Of a stretch of 64,000 nucleotides of DNA, positions 22,800-34,082 are shown one piece after another. Position 1 is the first letter of the stretch. Each line of letters begins with the position of its first letter. A program made the position numbers and the translations under genes. The DNA is from Parasponia andersonii. Its lineage: Eukaryota; Streptophyta; Magnoliopsida; Rosales; Cannabaceae. Where the stretch lies: NCBI GenBank assembly GCA_002914805.1, contig JXTB01000036.1:1318630-1382629 (forward strand), written 5' to 3'. The notes below the pieces were generated by a model. It was not told the DNA's origin and did not search any database. It saw nothing but the letters and a program-made list of their open reading frames with translations.

Positions 22800-25700
22800 C
22801 AATGGATATTTGTATATTCTCCCTTTATCGGTATTTTGCCTAAGTTGAAATCAATTTCACTACTTTTTCTAGTCTGATTCTAATTTATAAAGAAAATTAA
22901 TTATTTACTTTTATTTTTCAAATTCATGTACACATTGAGTTTTAGGAATATTTTTTTTAGTAATTGTGTAATGGAATACGAATATTCTGTTTAAATTTAT
23001 GGATAATTATAATCTTATTTTGTCTTATACTTTTATTTTAATTTTACTTTTTTTAATATGAAATTAAATATTTTTTAGAATTTAATTTGTAATACTCCAT
23101 TTATATAAGTTTAGAACGTTTGTCATCTCTTTTTTTTTTTTTTTTAAAAAAAAAAAGTTACCTATATTATGAGTTTTTAATTTTTTAATAAAATTTAGTC
23201 ATCAAATTTTGATATTACAATTTATATTAATATTCTTAATTTATTTTATTTTAACATGAATAAAATATATTTCTTGTGTGTTTAGTGTAGGATCTTGAGC
23301 TTACTTTTTTCTTTTAACGTTGAAAAAATAAAGTTTGTTACTTTTATATATTAAATTAGCTTTACCAAGAATAAACTTTATAAGGAATTAAAATTAGCTA
23401 GAATTATTCCTAAGAAAAAATTAATGATAACTAGAATATTAGGCGTCTATTTAATGGAATAGGACTAAAAAAAATGAAAACTAAACAATTCAAATGTTCA
23501 TTTTTTAGCAGCTTAAAAACAGGTTGCCATTACTTGGAGTATTAAATGACCTTCTATATATAGATAAACATTAAATACAATCGATTTTTTTTTTTTCTTA
23601 TAAGTACTTGATTCATTATAGCCTGATCACAATCAAATGGTCTAAAATCAAAGTATTCATTTGATGGATAAATATTAATACCCATTGAAGAAACACTCGT
23701 ATTAAAATATATTTGTTCTTTCATCTTGTTTATAAATGGTGGGTAACATGAACATTATCATATTAAAATTACCGAATTATTCTTTTATATTCTCTTTCTC
23801 TATATATATATATAATGTAGCCGTTTTTGAAATTTTACTAGAAAAATAATATGGATCATGACTTATGTGGCATCTGAAATGAAAGAACTTATCACAAATA
23901 AATTTAATAATATTAGTAAATTGAGTGATAATAATTTACGTATTATATAAATTAGTATTAAAAATTTGAGAAAAGAATTGGAATAGATAGTATTATTAAT
24001 TCCACAAATTTTCATTTCTCCTACCCCTTGGTGCCTTCTTCGATACACAATCAAATTATGTACATTTGTCAACTGCGTACAAATAGTAATATTTTTCATT
24101 GAAAACATATTATACCACTAAGTATTATCAGCTGTATATAATAATTTTCACCAATTTCATTTCATTAATCTAAATTTTGCTCTTCTTTTGAATTCAAATT
24201 TATATTTCTCCCAATAGATTTTGGTGTTATTATTAAATCATGTATGGCTGATGCTGGTGATATGTTTAATACTTTCATTAAAAATTTCTAACTTTTTATT
24301 GGCGTATTTTAATAGAGGTATTTTTTTAAAAAAACTAATTGCATTATACTCTATTTACGAAATTTAGCATATCCACAATATTTATGCCCAATTTTTTTCC
24401 TCCCTTATTCGAGAGTAGTTTTTTCACTTTTTAATAATTTTTTCATTTTGAACTCTTCCACGGCATTATGTAGGATATTGATTCATTGAAGCTCAATTAC
24501 TTTCCAAAAATAAAATAATAAAGAAGGATGGGTAAAGGGTTAGAATTTTATTATTATAAAAACATAAATAAGGATGCTTTACGGTCTGAAACTACAAGTC
24601 CCCATTATAGTTAATCTAAGAGTGACTTTTACTTAGTATAAATCAATAAATAAAGACCTTTTTACACTATAATCCAATCCAACTCCAATTTAATAAGTTG
24701 CATTGGATTATTTGTCACATATGATCCAGTTTGGAATTTATTTGAAATCCAATTAATGAATACAAACAACTCCACTTGAAAAATAAAAATAAAAATAATA
24801 ACAATAGTAATATAAAAACTTATAAAAATATTTTCTAAATCAATTTGCATTGATGTTAAATCCCCCCAATGCAAATAAAAGAAATCTAAAAAGAAATTAT
24901 ATCAAACACCTTCAAGCAAAAACTCCAAAAAAAAACCAAAACACAAAATACCTGCAGCTACAAAAACATAATACAGAGAATCTTCAAGCCCTAATTTCTT
25001 TTTAGGGGGGGCCACAACATACGCGGTTAACCTAGAAGTATACTCCATCAATTTATGAAATAAGGAGATACTATAGTCTATACATCATTAAAAACGTTGT
25101 AAATCAGACTATAGTATCCTTTGGTATATCCATAAATTTCTTTCCAATTTCATGACGAATTTGAATATAGATGATGTGATTCTTTTAGAAAACCACACAA
25201 AATTCACTTTATAAAATTGAAATTTGCCAGTAGAATGAATGAAAATGACACAACGAATGTACCTAAACAAAAGTATATATCTATAGATACACAAATAAAT
25301 AAACAATGTTACTCAATTTAAATCCACCAATAAGCTAGAAGAATATCGGCCGGCCGCCTTGTAAGAGTTGCAATGACCAAAAACCGTCGCGTCGCCGCTA
25401 AACCCCGGGGTTTTTAAGGCTTAGAGCCACCAAATTGGTTTTTATATTTTGAATGATTAGGTCAGTTATCCTTTAAATGGAATAATTTAAGCAAAAGATG
25501 AAATGTTAAGATTTAAAAAAAAATTAAATAAATAAGTTGTCCACAACTCAATCGAATATGACCCAGATGATAATGTAATTAGCAGTCTACTATTAGAAAG
25601 ACAATTTGGGCTTTCGTTTCTAATCCAAACTATACTAGAACGGACTCATGGCGAGCAACGATTGGTCATCGAGTATTCGATTTTATAGAAATTAATATTT

Positions 25701-27478
25701 TATTGATTAATTTAGTTGCAAAGTTGGGTGGGTCATACCCATATAAACCGTACATCCCGAATATTTCTTTATAATGATCTTAGCTGTAAGAACTAAGAAA
25801 GGCAACATGTTGTTAATTGTTGTGTAAATTCAATTCAAAGTTGCCTGTAATATATCTTTATTTATATATAGAGATTCCAAAAGCTTACCAAGATTTTTTT
25901 TTGTTTGGGATTTATAATTTATTTTAAGTGTTAGAGGACTTGGACAAGACCATTAGCACAATTTTGAAAAGAAATGGCATGGATAAAAAGTCTGGTTAAA
26001 TATAGTGGACTTTGCCTTATTGGCAGACAGATATTCTAACCTAGAGTTGATAAATAAAAGTATTAAATAATATACAATTGGAAGAAATCTATTGATTGGA
26101 GGAAACTAGGTCAAGGTGAGGAGTGACCAATGGTTTAATCTCTCTTTCTCTTAGCCATTACAAGACCCATCTTATCTCTTTCAATAAACTAATTATTATT
26201 GTTATAACTACAAGTATGCATTATAATATTCAAAATTGATTAGTTATTTTGTAATTAATTAATTTTCTTGGTGGTCATGCCATGCAGAGGACTTGTTGTC
26301 CGTAGGATTGCAAAGGGTTCTTTCCTAGGGATTTGAAGCCCCTTTTGAGATCCCAAAACTAATAAAACTGTATAATATAACGATATAGTTGGCTAACAAA
26401 TTATTTCTATACCGGTGGATTAATTATTATAACCTATTAAATGTTGGCATAAACAAATGGCATCAAGCATGACGCTCACGGCAGCGAAAACTTATGGTTG
26501 AATAATGAGGATATTTGTTCGGTTGATAATAATGAAATTCCTAGTTGTATTCTTTTCTTTTCTTTTCTTTTTTTGTAGTTGTTCTGAGTTTTTTTTTCCC
26601 CCTTCCCCTTATAATTTTGTTATTCTAATTAGTTAATGAATAGAGAGAGGGTACATAGATATTAAAGAGGCCATTTCTCCAAATTCCCAAGAAGTTATGC
26701 ACATTCTTAATATATTCTTACTTTGTCCAAACCAATATTGTATGCTTATACAAAAAAAAAATTTACAAACAGGGCTACATTGTCCAAACCAATATTGTAT
26801 GCTTTTAGAACTACATTATTCTTAATATCAATATCCTTAAAAATTGATGACCTCGTGCTTCTTTTTGGAATTTTATTACTAATTAAGCAATAGATAGATA
26901 TACAAATTCGGAAATGCACTCTCTTCACTTTTAATTTTTTAGTGAAGTAAATTGACTAGAATTGTTAGCCAATTAAATTATTATTCTTCTGTGTGAAGTT
27001 GCTGTGTCATATGAGTTTGACGGTTAGGTTTCAATACATGCATATTCATGAAAATATGAATTCTAGTCGAACAAAACAATCAAAAACATTGTTGGTAGAA
27101 TAGTCCAATATGAACTAGAAAGTCGGCCATAAGAGGCATATAATATATAATGGGAGATATTGGTCATAGAATTCAATCCAAATAGCCACATTAACACTTC
27201 ATTTTGCCAAAATAAATACTATTACCAGATGCTTCCGAAAGATCTTAAGTATCTATTAAGATGAATCTTGTACTATATATGGCGAGACTCACTTGCGCTC
27301 CATCAAATAGAGAGTTCAGATACTTATAATACTCATCTACTAAAAAGAAAAAAGAAAAAAGAAAATAAAAATCAATTCATTCGTTAATTTGGTCTAATTT
27401 TCAAGAAAAGTATCAATATTTAGCTGAAAAATATTAAAAAAGAAAGTTATCACAGCATAATAATATCAAATTTATAAA
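22090..27478. other. AT-rich intergenic DNA without recognised genes
   Basis: Contains (TA)n tracts at 22199-22231 and 22752-22797, and a direct repeat of about 25 bp (TTGTCCAAACCAATATTGTA...) at about 26723 and 26780. A small GC-rich spot lies at about 25347-25410 (GGCCGGCC, GTCGCGTCGCCG). No coding region or RNA gene could be supported. Confidence 0.45.
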
Positions 27479-27655
27479 TATATATTACAAGATACTTTAA
27501 TTATGATGATTTTTTATTGTCTTTTTATAAAATTTATTGTATTTGCAATTGTTTGTTTTCTGTGTTATCATATATATTAAAAGATACTTTAATTGTGATG
27601 ATTTTTTAATTGTCTTTTTATTAAATTTATTGTATTTGCAAATTGTTTGTTTTTT
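27479..27655. repeat. Imperfect tandem duplication, period 92 bp
   Basis: GATACTTTAATT(A/G)TGATGATT begins at 27491 and again at 27583, and similarity continues to TTGTTTGTTTT in both copies. Confidence 0.85.
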
Positions 27656-28453
27656 GCCTTAGCATCACGTAAAAATGCCACTATTGGTCATGCTCAGGTA
27701 ACTGTTAGTATGTAAGTTAAGTATAAAATCATAATTAAAGTCACTCAATACTTATAGAACTTATTTATTTTTGAAATAATATAGAACTTATTTAAGATGG
27801 TTGTGTTTCTGTGGTTAGTTGCTGCTAACTGCTAACATATTTGACATGTACGAAAAAGATTATGATTGGAACCCTTGCCGACATTTTTAACAGCTCAAAA
27901 GCATCCAACATTAACCATTATCTCAAATTGTCTCTAAGATTTTTTTTAGGAAAGAAAAACAATTATAAAGTTTGAAATTCAATGTACAATGAACATGGAA
28001 GATTTATGCACGAGGATATATATATATATATATATTTATCATTTTCACTGACATAATTAGCATATGGTCTTCGTTGTAATCATAATCTTTTGCATTATTA
28101 TTATCTCCCACCTTTGGATGTTACAACAAAACCATCACAAGCATGGCCCTATTTTTGAGACAAACGTTAATTAGGTGGTCGAAGTCACGTTTGAAACATA
28201 TAAACACACACAGTGTTCTCTTCAAATTAGTTTCTTTGCTCTATAATCATATATTAATTACGTATTATTATTATTATTATCAAAAAAAATATTAACTACG
28301 TATTAGGGCCCCTAGAGGTCTTATATATATAGTTGGAAAAATAAAAGAGCTAAAAATATAAAAAAATATTATCTGACGTGACGTTTCTTCAGTTATAAAA
28401 TTTTCGTAGTGAGAAACTATTGTTAGACTCAAAAGTTATTAATTCACTAATTG

Positions 28454-28525
<72 letters not shown>

Positions 28526-28663
28526 GCAGAATTTGATATCAGTTACAACTATCACTGTCAATGGTGTTTTTATCAATATAACTCTTTCATAGTTGTTTTT
28601 CTTCTTCTTTTCTGATTTTGTTTTTAGGTTGCAAACTTAGAGATGATGCTGGTACATGTAAGT
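27656..28663. other. AT-rich intergenic DNA up to the MULE
   Basis: No gene is recognised. It includes a 68-base (TA)n tract at 28455-28522 and a shorter one at about 28018-28035. Confidence 0.5.
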
Positions 28664-28673
28664 AATAATTAAC
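28664..28673 (+). repeat. Left target-site duplication of the MULE
   Basis: AATAATTAAC here is identical to 36313-36322, just outside the inverted repeats of the element. Mutator-like elements duplicate about 9-10 bp on insertion. Confidence 0.72.
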
Positions 28674-28732
28674 AAAAAAAAAAAAAGAGACATGGATAGG
28701 ACTTATTTGGTGTCAGATGGATAATTTTAGGA
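28674..28732 (+). repeat. Left terminal inverted repeat of the MULE
   Basis: A run of A (28674-28686) and then GAGACATGGATAGGACTT... to 28732. It pairs with 36261-36312. The A-run is probably a local expansion. Confidence 0.8.
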
Positions 28733-28770
28733 CTAGCATATTATATGGACGTGATAAGAGCCAGAAGTTG

Positions 28771-28890
28771 AGTATTGTTAGGACACAATAAAGAGAGAAT
28801 GCATTTCATTCCAGTATTATTAGGACACAATAAAGAGAGAATACATTTCATTTCCGTTTTGCCTTTACTGAAAAGACCCTTTTACTGAAA
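28771..28890 (+). repeat. Two small tandem duplications near the MULE left end
   Basis: A 42-bp unit (AGTATTGTTAGGACACAATA...) is repeated at 28771 and 28813. It is followed by a 17-bp unit containing TTTACTGAAAAGACC repeated twice (about 28862-28896). A CT microsatellite follows at about 28984-29003 and again near 29095-29112. Confidence 0.88.
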
Positions 28891-29440
28891 AGACCTAGGT
28901 TGGTGGGAGCATTAAATGCACTTTTCCTCTCATTTTTCCTTCTTTATTCTTTCTTCTCTTTTCTTTTTTGTTTCTCGTCATTTCTCTCTCTCTCTCTCTC
29001 TCTCCTCCATGGCTGATGTGTTCTCTCTTTATCTCTATATTAAAACTGTGTTTGAAGATTAGTTGTTTGTTCTTCTTTTCCTCTTTTTGTCCATCTCTCT
29101 CTCTCTCTCTCTTGCTTGCATGGTTGTCGTATTTCCTTTGTCTATATCTCTTTATTCTAGCTGTGTTTGAGGTATGATTTTGAAAAGAGAAAGTGATGAA
29201 ACTTTGGTTATTATATTTTAGAAAAAAAAAGGAGAAGAAAAAAACTGAGATAGATCTTTCAAGGCGAGTTTTAGCATTTTAAGGTAAAAAGTTATGTCTT
29301 TTTATTTGATGAATATTTATTTATAGTTGGTAATGAGTAAACAATATTTGAAATAGATGTAGAATATTAATCTGAGTATTGTTTGACTGAAATATTAATA
29401 TTTTTATAAATGTATCTTCGTAATGATCTTTTACATGTCA

Positions 29441-29865
29441 CAGGTCAAATTGTTCCTGCCTGATGGTCAAGAAAAGCATGACCTGTATATTAGAGGTAAA
29501 GGTTATCACAATCTTAGTTTAATATACTCTTGACCTGTAGAGGTCGAAATATTATTGACCATAATAGGACAAGTTTTGGTTGACCTATTAAGTTCAAAAT
29601 CCTTGACCTTAATAGGCGAAGATGGACTTGACTTATTTGGGTCATCTAAAACTTGACCTCCATAGGACAAGTTTTGCTTTACTTATTAAGGTTAAGTTAA
29701 AACTTGACATAAATAGGTCAAGTTGCACTTGACGTTGTAGGTCCTGGTTTTCTTGACCGTAAACATCATCCGTTTTGTTTTACTTATTAAAGGCTAAATT
29801 TTGCTTGATGTATTAAAGTCAAGCTAGGCTTGAACTTAATGGGTCAAGAAACACTTGACCTACAT
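29441..29865 (+). repeat. Dyad array A: TTGACC...GGTCAA, period about 25 bp
   Basis: TGACC/TGACT starts fall at 29531, 29556, 29581, 29604, 29629 and 29654, a spacing of 25 (once 23). Within most units TGACCT is followed after 4-5 bases by AGGTCAAG-like sequence. It lies in the leader of the transposase gene. Confidence 0.85.
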
Positions 29866-30823
29866 CTATATGTTACATTATAATCCCATTTGTAGTAATT
29901 TTGACTAATTTTTTTTTTCAAACTTAAATTTTCTATAAGGATGACAAATATTAATATTTTTGTGAAGTATAATGGTGTATGAGACGAAAATTATGCTTAC
30001 ACTAATTGTCAAAGCATGGGTATATTGGTTCATATTAACTCATCATATGTGAGTTTATTGGAGATATTGTTCTACATTGACCTAAAGAAGAGTGAACTTG
30101 ACAAGACAAAGTTTCCTCTTTGTGTTGACATAATTAAGGAGCCCATGACTATGTTACATAAAAGTCGAACTAACAATTTTAAAGTACTTCCTCATGAAAT
30201 CTGTTTCTATCCTCCAAATTATAATACCTATTATCCTGATATGCCAACAAATGTAGAGCAGAATCTTGAGCCAGTTGATCTAGCAAGACATGAGAATGAT
30301 AATATTGAGGTTCCTGAGATGGGAGGACATGATTATTTCACGAGGTTGTTTGTTAGTGAGTGTGGGGTGGCTTGTTTGGAAGACATCTCTGAGTTTGAGA
30401 CACTTATAGTGGAAAAAGAAATCAATAATAGAGTTAATACAAGAATAATCTATAGTGCTATGAGAACCCAAGGAGTTGAGTTAAGTAACAGAGGGACTAT
30501 TTCTGAAGGTGCAAATAATTATGGTACTAATTCATTTATCCTCTCTTATTCGAATGAATTGAATTTCCTTACCAAAGTTTCATCTACCATATTATGAGTT
30601 GGTACAATGTATGTGAGTAAAAAAGCATTGCAGAGGTATTTAAGTAGGTTTGCAATAGTCAGTCATTTTGAATTCAAGACTAGGACATCGAAGAAGAAAG
30701 TTTTGCATGTGGTGTGTATAGATGAGAATTACAGGTGGACTCTTCGTGCTACTAAGATTAAAGACATTAATTTGTTCCAAATCAAAAGGTATGTAGTCAT
30801 TTATATAAGTAATATCTAGTATA

Positions 30824-31390
30824 TGACCTAGGCGATGATGTTCTTGACCAGGATTAAGAACTTCTTGTCCTAGGTTCAAGGACATCTTGAGCCGATGAAG
30901 ATGTTATCAACCACGGGTCAAAATGTTTTGGATCTAGGCTCAGAATATCTTAACCTCAGGTAAAGTACATCTTGACCTAGGTTAAGATGTTTATGACCGG
31001 AGTTAACAACGTCTTTACCTTAGATAAATATATTCTTGACCTCCGGTTAAGATATTCTTAGTTTCTGGTCTCGAATTGCATGATTTGTGGTGAAGAGATT
31101 CTTGACCGTAGGTCATGCAATTCTTGACCCAGGGTCATGCAATTCTTGATAAGGGGTCAACACAATATTGACCTTTAGTCAAGATGTTCATGAAGTCAAA
31201 TCAAGGTGTTCTTAGTCTTTATTTAACAATTACATGATTTGTGGTCAAGATGTTTTTGATCAGGGGGCCAGATGTTCTTGACCTCCGATCAAGCAATTCA
31301 TTGTTTGAGGTCAAGCACTTCCTTACGTTAGTTATACACTTCATGTTTGGGTCAAGAAAACTATAATATGTGGTCAACTGGTCGTTGACC
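30824..31390 (+). repeat. Dyad array B: TTGACC...GGTCAA, period 22 bp, inside transposase intron 1
   Basis: TTGA(C/T) starts fall at 31102, 31124, 31146 and 31168, exactly 22 apart. Neighbouring units are 21-22 long. A typical unit is TTGACC, 3 bases, GGTCAAG or GGTCATG, then ATGTTC or CAATTC. The array fills most of the 681-bp intron 30789-31469. Confidence 0.9.
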
Positions 31391-32552
31391 TATACAGAGA
31401 CTCTGATAAATTTATTCAATTTCCTATGAAAGATTTATAATGAATGATTTTTCTTACAATGTAATACAGATTTGATTGGAGCACACTTGCCGGGTCAATA
31501 CTATGTACAAATATCACCATCATGCAAGTTCATATTTAGTTGGTGAAATGTTTAAGGATAAATTTATCGACTCCACTGAAACCGTATACAGACCAAATGA
31601 TATTATGTCTATAATGCGAAAGGACCATGGTGTCTACATGGGTTATAAAAAGGCATGGAAAGTGAAAGAAAAAGCTTTGACTGCTTTGGATGGTTTTGAC
31701 AAAGATGCTTATCGATTTTTTCCTCATTTAGCTTTCATGTTACATTGCTCTAGCCCTGGTTCTATTGTGGCCCTTTCGACCGATGAAAATGACGTATTTA
31801 GATACTTCTTTGTGCTTTAGCTACTTTTAGCTAGGGATGATCATATTGTCGGTCGGTGATAGTTGTCGACAGAAGTTTCTTGAAGGCCAATTTTTGTGGG
31901 ACGTTGTTGAAGGCCATTAGAATTTGTAATTGTTAATTCAGAGAGTAATATATCGTGACATTTTTTCTTCACAAAATTAAAGAAACATTAATGATAGAGA
32001 TCAGTTGGCAATAATCTCAGATAGATATGATGGCATAATTAATACGGTGAAGGAAATATATCCGAATGCAGAGCATGGTTATTGCATGTTGTATTTGTTG
32101 CATAATATGAAAAACTCTTTCCCTTGTGCGTCTTCAGCTCTTAATTGGAAGTTTACAAAAGCTGCTAAGGCATATATGTATGAAGAGTGACCAATTTACA
32201 TGGATTTACTTGATAATGAAGACGTCGGCATCCATAGGTACCTCAATGGTGTCGGGAACAAGAAATAGGCACGTTCCCACTTTCATAGTAAAAGGTATTC
32301 CATGATGACTAACAATAATGTTGAGTCCATGAATGCCATAGACAAAAAAATGAGAGCTTCCATATCAAGAAGTTGATTGAGATGCTAATAGATAGAATGC
32401 AACAATGATTCTTTGAGAGGAAGCAAAATACTACACAAATGCAAACAGTACTTGCTAAAACTATCGAAGAACATGTAAGAGGCTTATTTAACCAGTCAAC
32501 AATAATGATTATAAGTATATTATCCATAGGAGAAAAATCTTATAATTTTAAT

Positions 32553-32775
32553 GAAGGTCAAGTTTATATTAGCACGTGGTCAAGAGCTTAATGACAAAGG
32601 GTTAAACATCACTAGTCAGTGAAGTTTATATTATTATATGGTCAAGAGCTTAATGACTGCAGGTCAAGCATCACTTGACCAGAGGTTAGTATGCTTGTTT
32701 TTCATCATTGGTCAAACCTTTCTTGACTCCAGGTCTAGATGTATTTGACTCGTGGTCAAGAGGTCCTTCACTTCA
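32553..32775 (+). repeat. Dyad array C inside transposase intron 2
   Basis: Same GGTCAAG/CTTGACC words, plus a 62-bp duplicated stretch (AGTTTATATTA... at 32561 and 32623). The candidate intron is 32475-32831 (ACAT|GTAAGA ... TTTTAG|GTTAAA). Confidence 0.82.
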
Positions 32776-33336
32776 AAATTAGTATAGTCGTGTTTCAAAT
32801 CTATTTATTTACTTCATTTTTATAATTTTAGGTTAAACCATCAAATGCATATGAGTTCTCGGTGGTGAGTAATGATTGTAAGTCATTCATCATAGACTTG
32901 GAGAAACAGACTTGTCAATATCATGAATTCGAATTCAATCAATTTATTTGTGTACATGGTATGGCTGTATGTGGTATTCGAGGCCTATCTATCTATAATT
33001 TTATTTCCCCATACTACAAAAAGGAGGTATAAAAAGCGACGTATACAGGGATTGTGCATCTTATAGGTTCTCTATCCAGTATTGCATTCCCCGATGAAGT
33101 GAAAAACTGGGTATGCGAACCACCTGTCGTGACAAAAATGCATGGTAGGCCAAAGAACAGTAGGATTGAATCAATTGGGGAGGACTCATTGAAGAGGCAA
33201 AAATGTTTACGTTATGGCCAATCAAGCTACAATAGGTAGACCTGTCGTAATCAAATTCCACTCTGCAATATAATTACTGAATCTGCAGATCGGTCAACTA
33301 GAAGGCGACACGAGTAGGAGCTAGCACTTTTTGTAT

Positions 33337-33552
33337 GTGGGTCAAGTTATTTTTGACATAGAGTCAAGTTTGCTTTGACTACATATAAACACATTGTCAA
33401 AATTGTCAAGATGTTCATGACCTAAGGTCGAGTTGGCCCAGACCTAAAGTCAAGTTTTTATACAAGGGTCAAATTCTTTTTAATATGGAGTGAAGTGACG
33501 ATGTATAAACACATTGTCAAGTTTGTCAAGATGTTCATGACCTAAGGTTTTG
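33337..33552 (+). repeat. Dyad array D, just after the transposase stop
   Basis: Words such as GGTCAAGTTATTTTTGACAT. ATAAACACATTGTCAA...TTGTCAAGATGTTCATGACC occurs twice, about 116 bp apart. Confidence 0.82.
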
Positions 33553-33755
33553 CTAAGTAGTACAAACACTAAAGACCTATCGTTTTTGCTGAGTAGTATA
33601 ATGAAATTTGTATGAACTGAAATTTAATGAAAAGTTTACTTAACTCGATATTGTAATATTGTACTAAAAATTAAACAAAATTTACTTTACTCGATATTGT
33701 ACTAAAAATTAAACAAAATTCACTTAATAAAAAGTCTCGCTTATCTTGGGGTCAA

Positions 33756-34012
33756 GGCACTCCTGGCCGTTAAGAAGTTTATGACCTAGGTCAGAACCCG
33801 TCACCTGAGGATCATGTGTCAAGGGTTAAAGAACTTGTGACCACGAGTCAAGAATAGCTTGGCCAGAGGTCTTATTGATTTTTGACCTTCGGGTAAAGCT
33901 GAGCTCGACCATGGGTTAATTGGCTCTTAACCCAAGTCAAACAGATCTTGACTCAGAGCCAAGTGCATCTTGACCAAGGTTGAGATCTTATTCACCCCTG
34001 TCAAGTGATACT
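33756..34012 (+). repeat. Dyad array E, between the two converging MULE genes
   Basis: Degenerate TTGACC/GGTCAAG units (for example GGTCAAGGCACTCCTGGCC and TTGACCTTCGGGTAAAG) with roughly 22-bp spacing. It begins just beyond the donor site of the DUF1985-type gene, so it may lie in that gene's next intron. Confidence 0.78.
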
Positions 34013-34082
34013 TAGCCTATTCTAAACAATGAAGAGAAAGCATTACAAATAAATATATTGAATGAAAAACAAATTTTCTTAC

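Larger units (their letters stand above)
29941..33317 (+). pseudogene. MULE transposase gene, three exons, inactivated
   Basis: Exons are about 29941-30788, 31470-32474 and 32832-33317. The first intron is GT-AG and phase-consistent (CAAAAG|GTATG ... TACAG|ATTTG). Exon 1 has the MuDR N-terminal region and the DNA-binding motif FEFKTRTSKKK...WTLRATK. Exon 2 begins with EHTCRVN, HHHASSYLVGEMFKDKF and YKKAWKVKEKAL, then holds the DDE core: Asp at 31868-31870 (VIVVDRSFLKANF), Asp at 32020-32022 (IISDRYDGI) and Glu at 32323-32325 (VESMNA). Exon 3 has the SWIM finger, where the second Cys is Tyr (CQYH...CVH), and the GRPK...CRNQ zinc-knuckle tail. Stops (29980-29982, 30595-30597, 33237-33239), frameshifts and a small deletion after the first Asp make it dead. 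Confidence 0.9.

Noticed and set aside
28455..28522. Long (TA)n tract considered as a regulatory or origin element
   Set aside because: One of about a dozen (TA)n microsatellites in the window, with nothing to set it apart.
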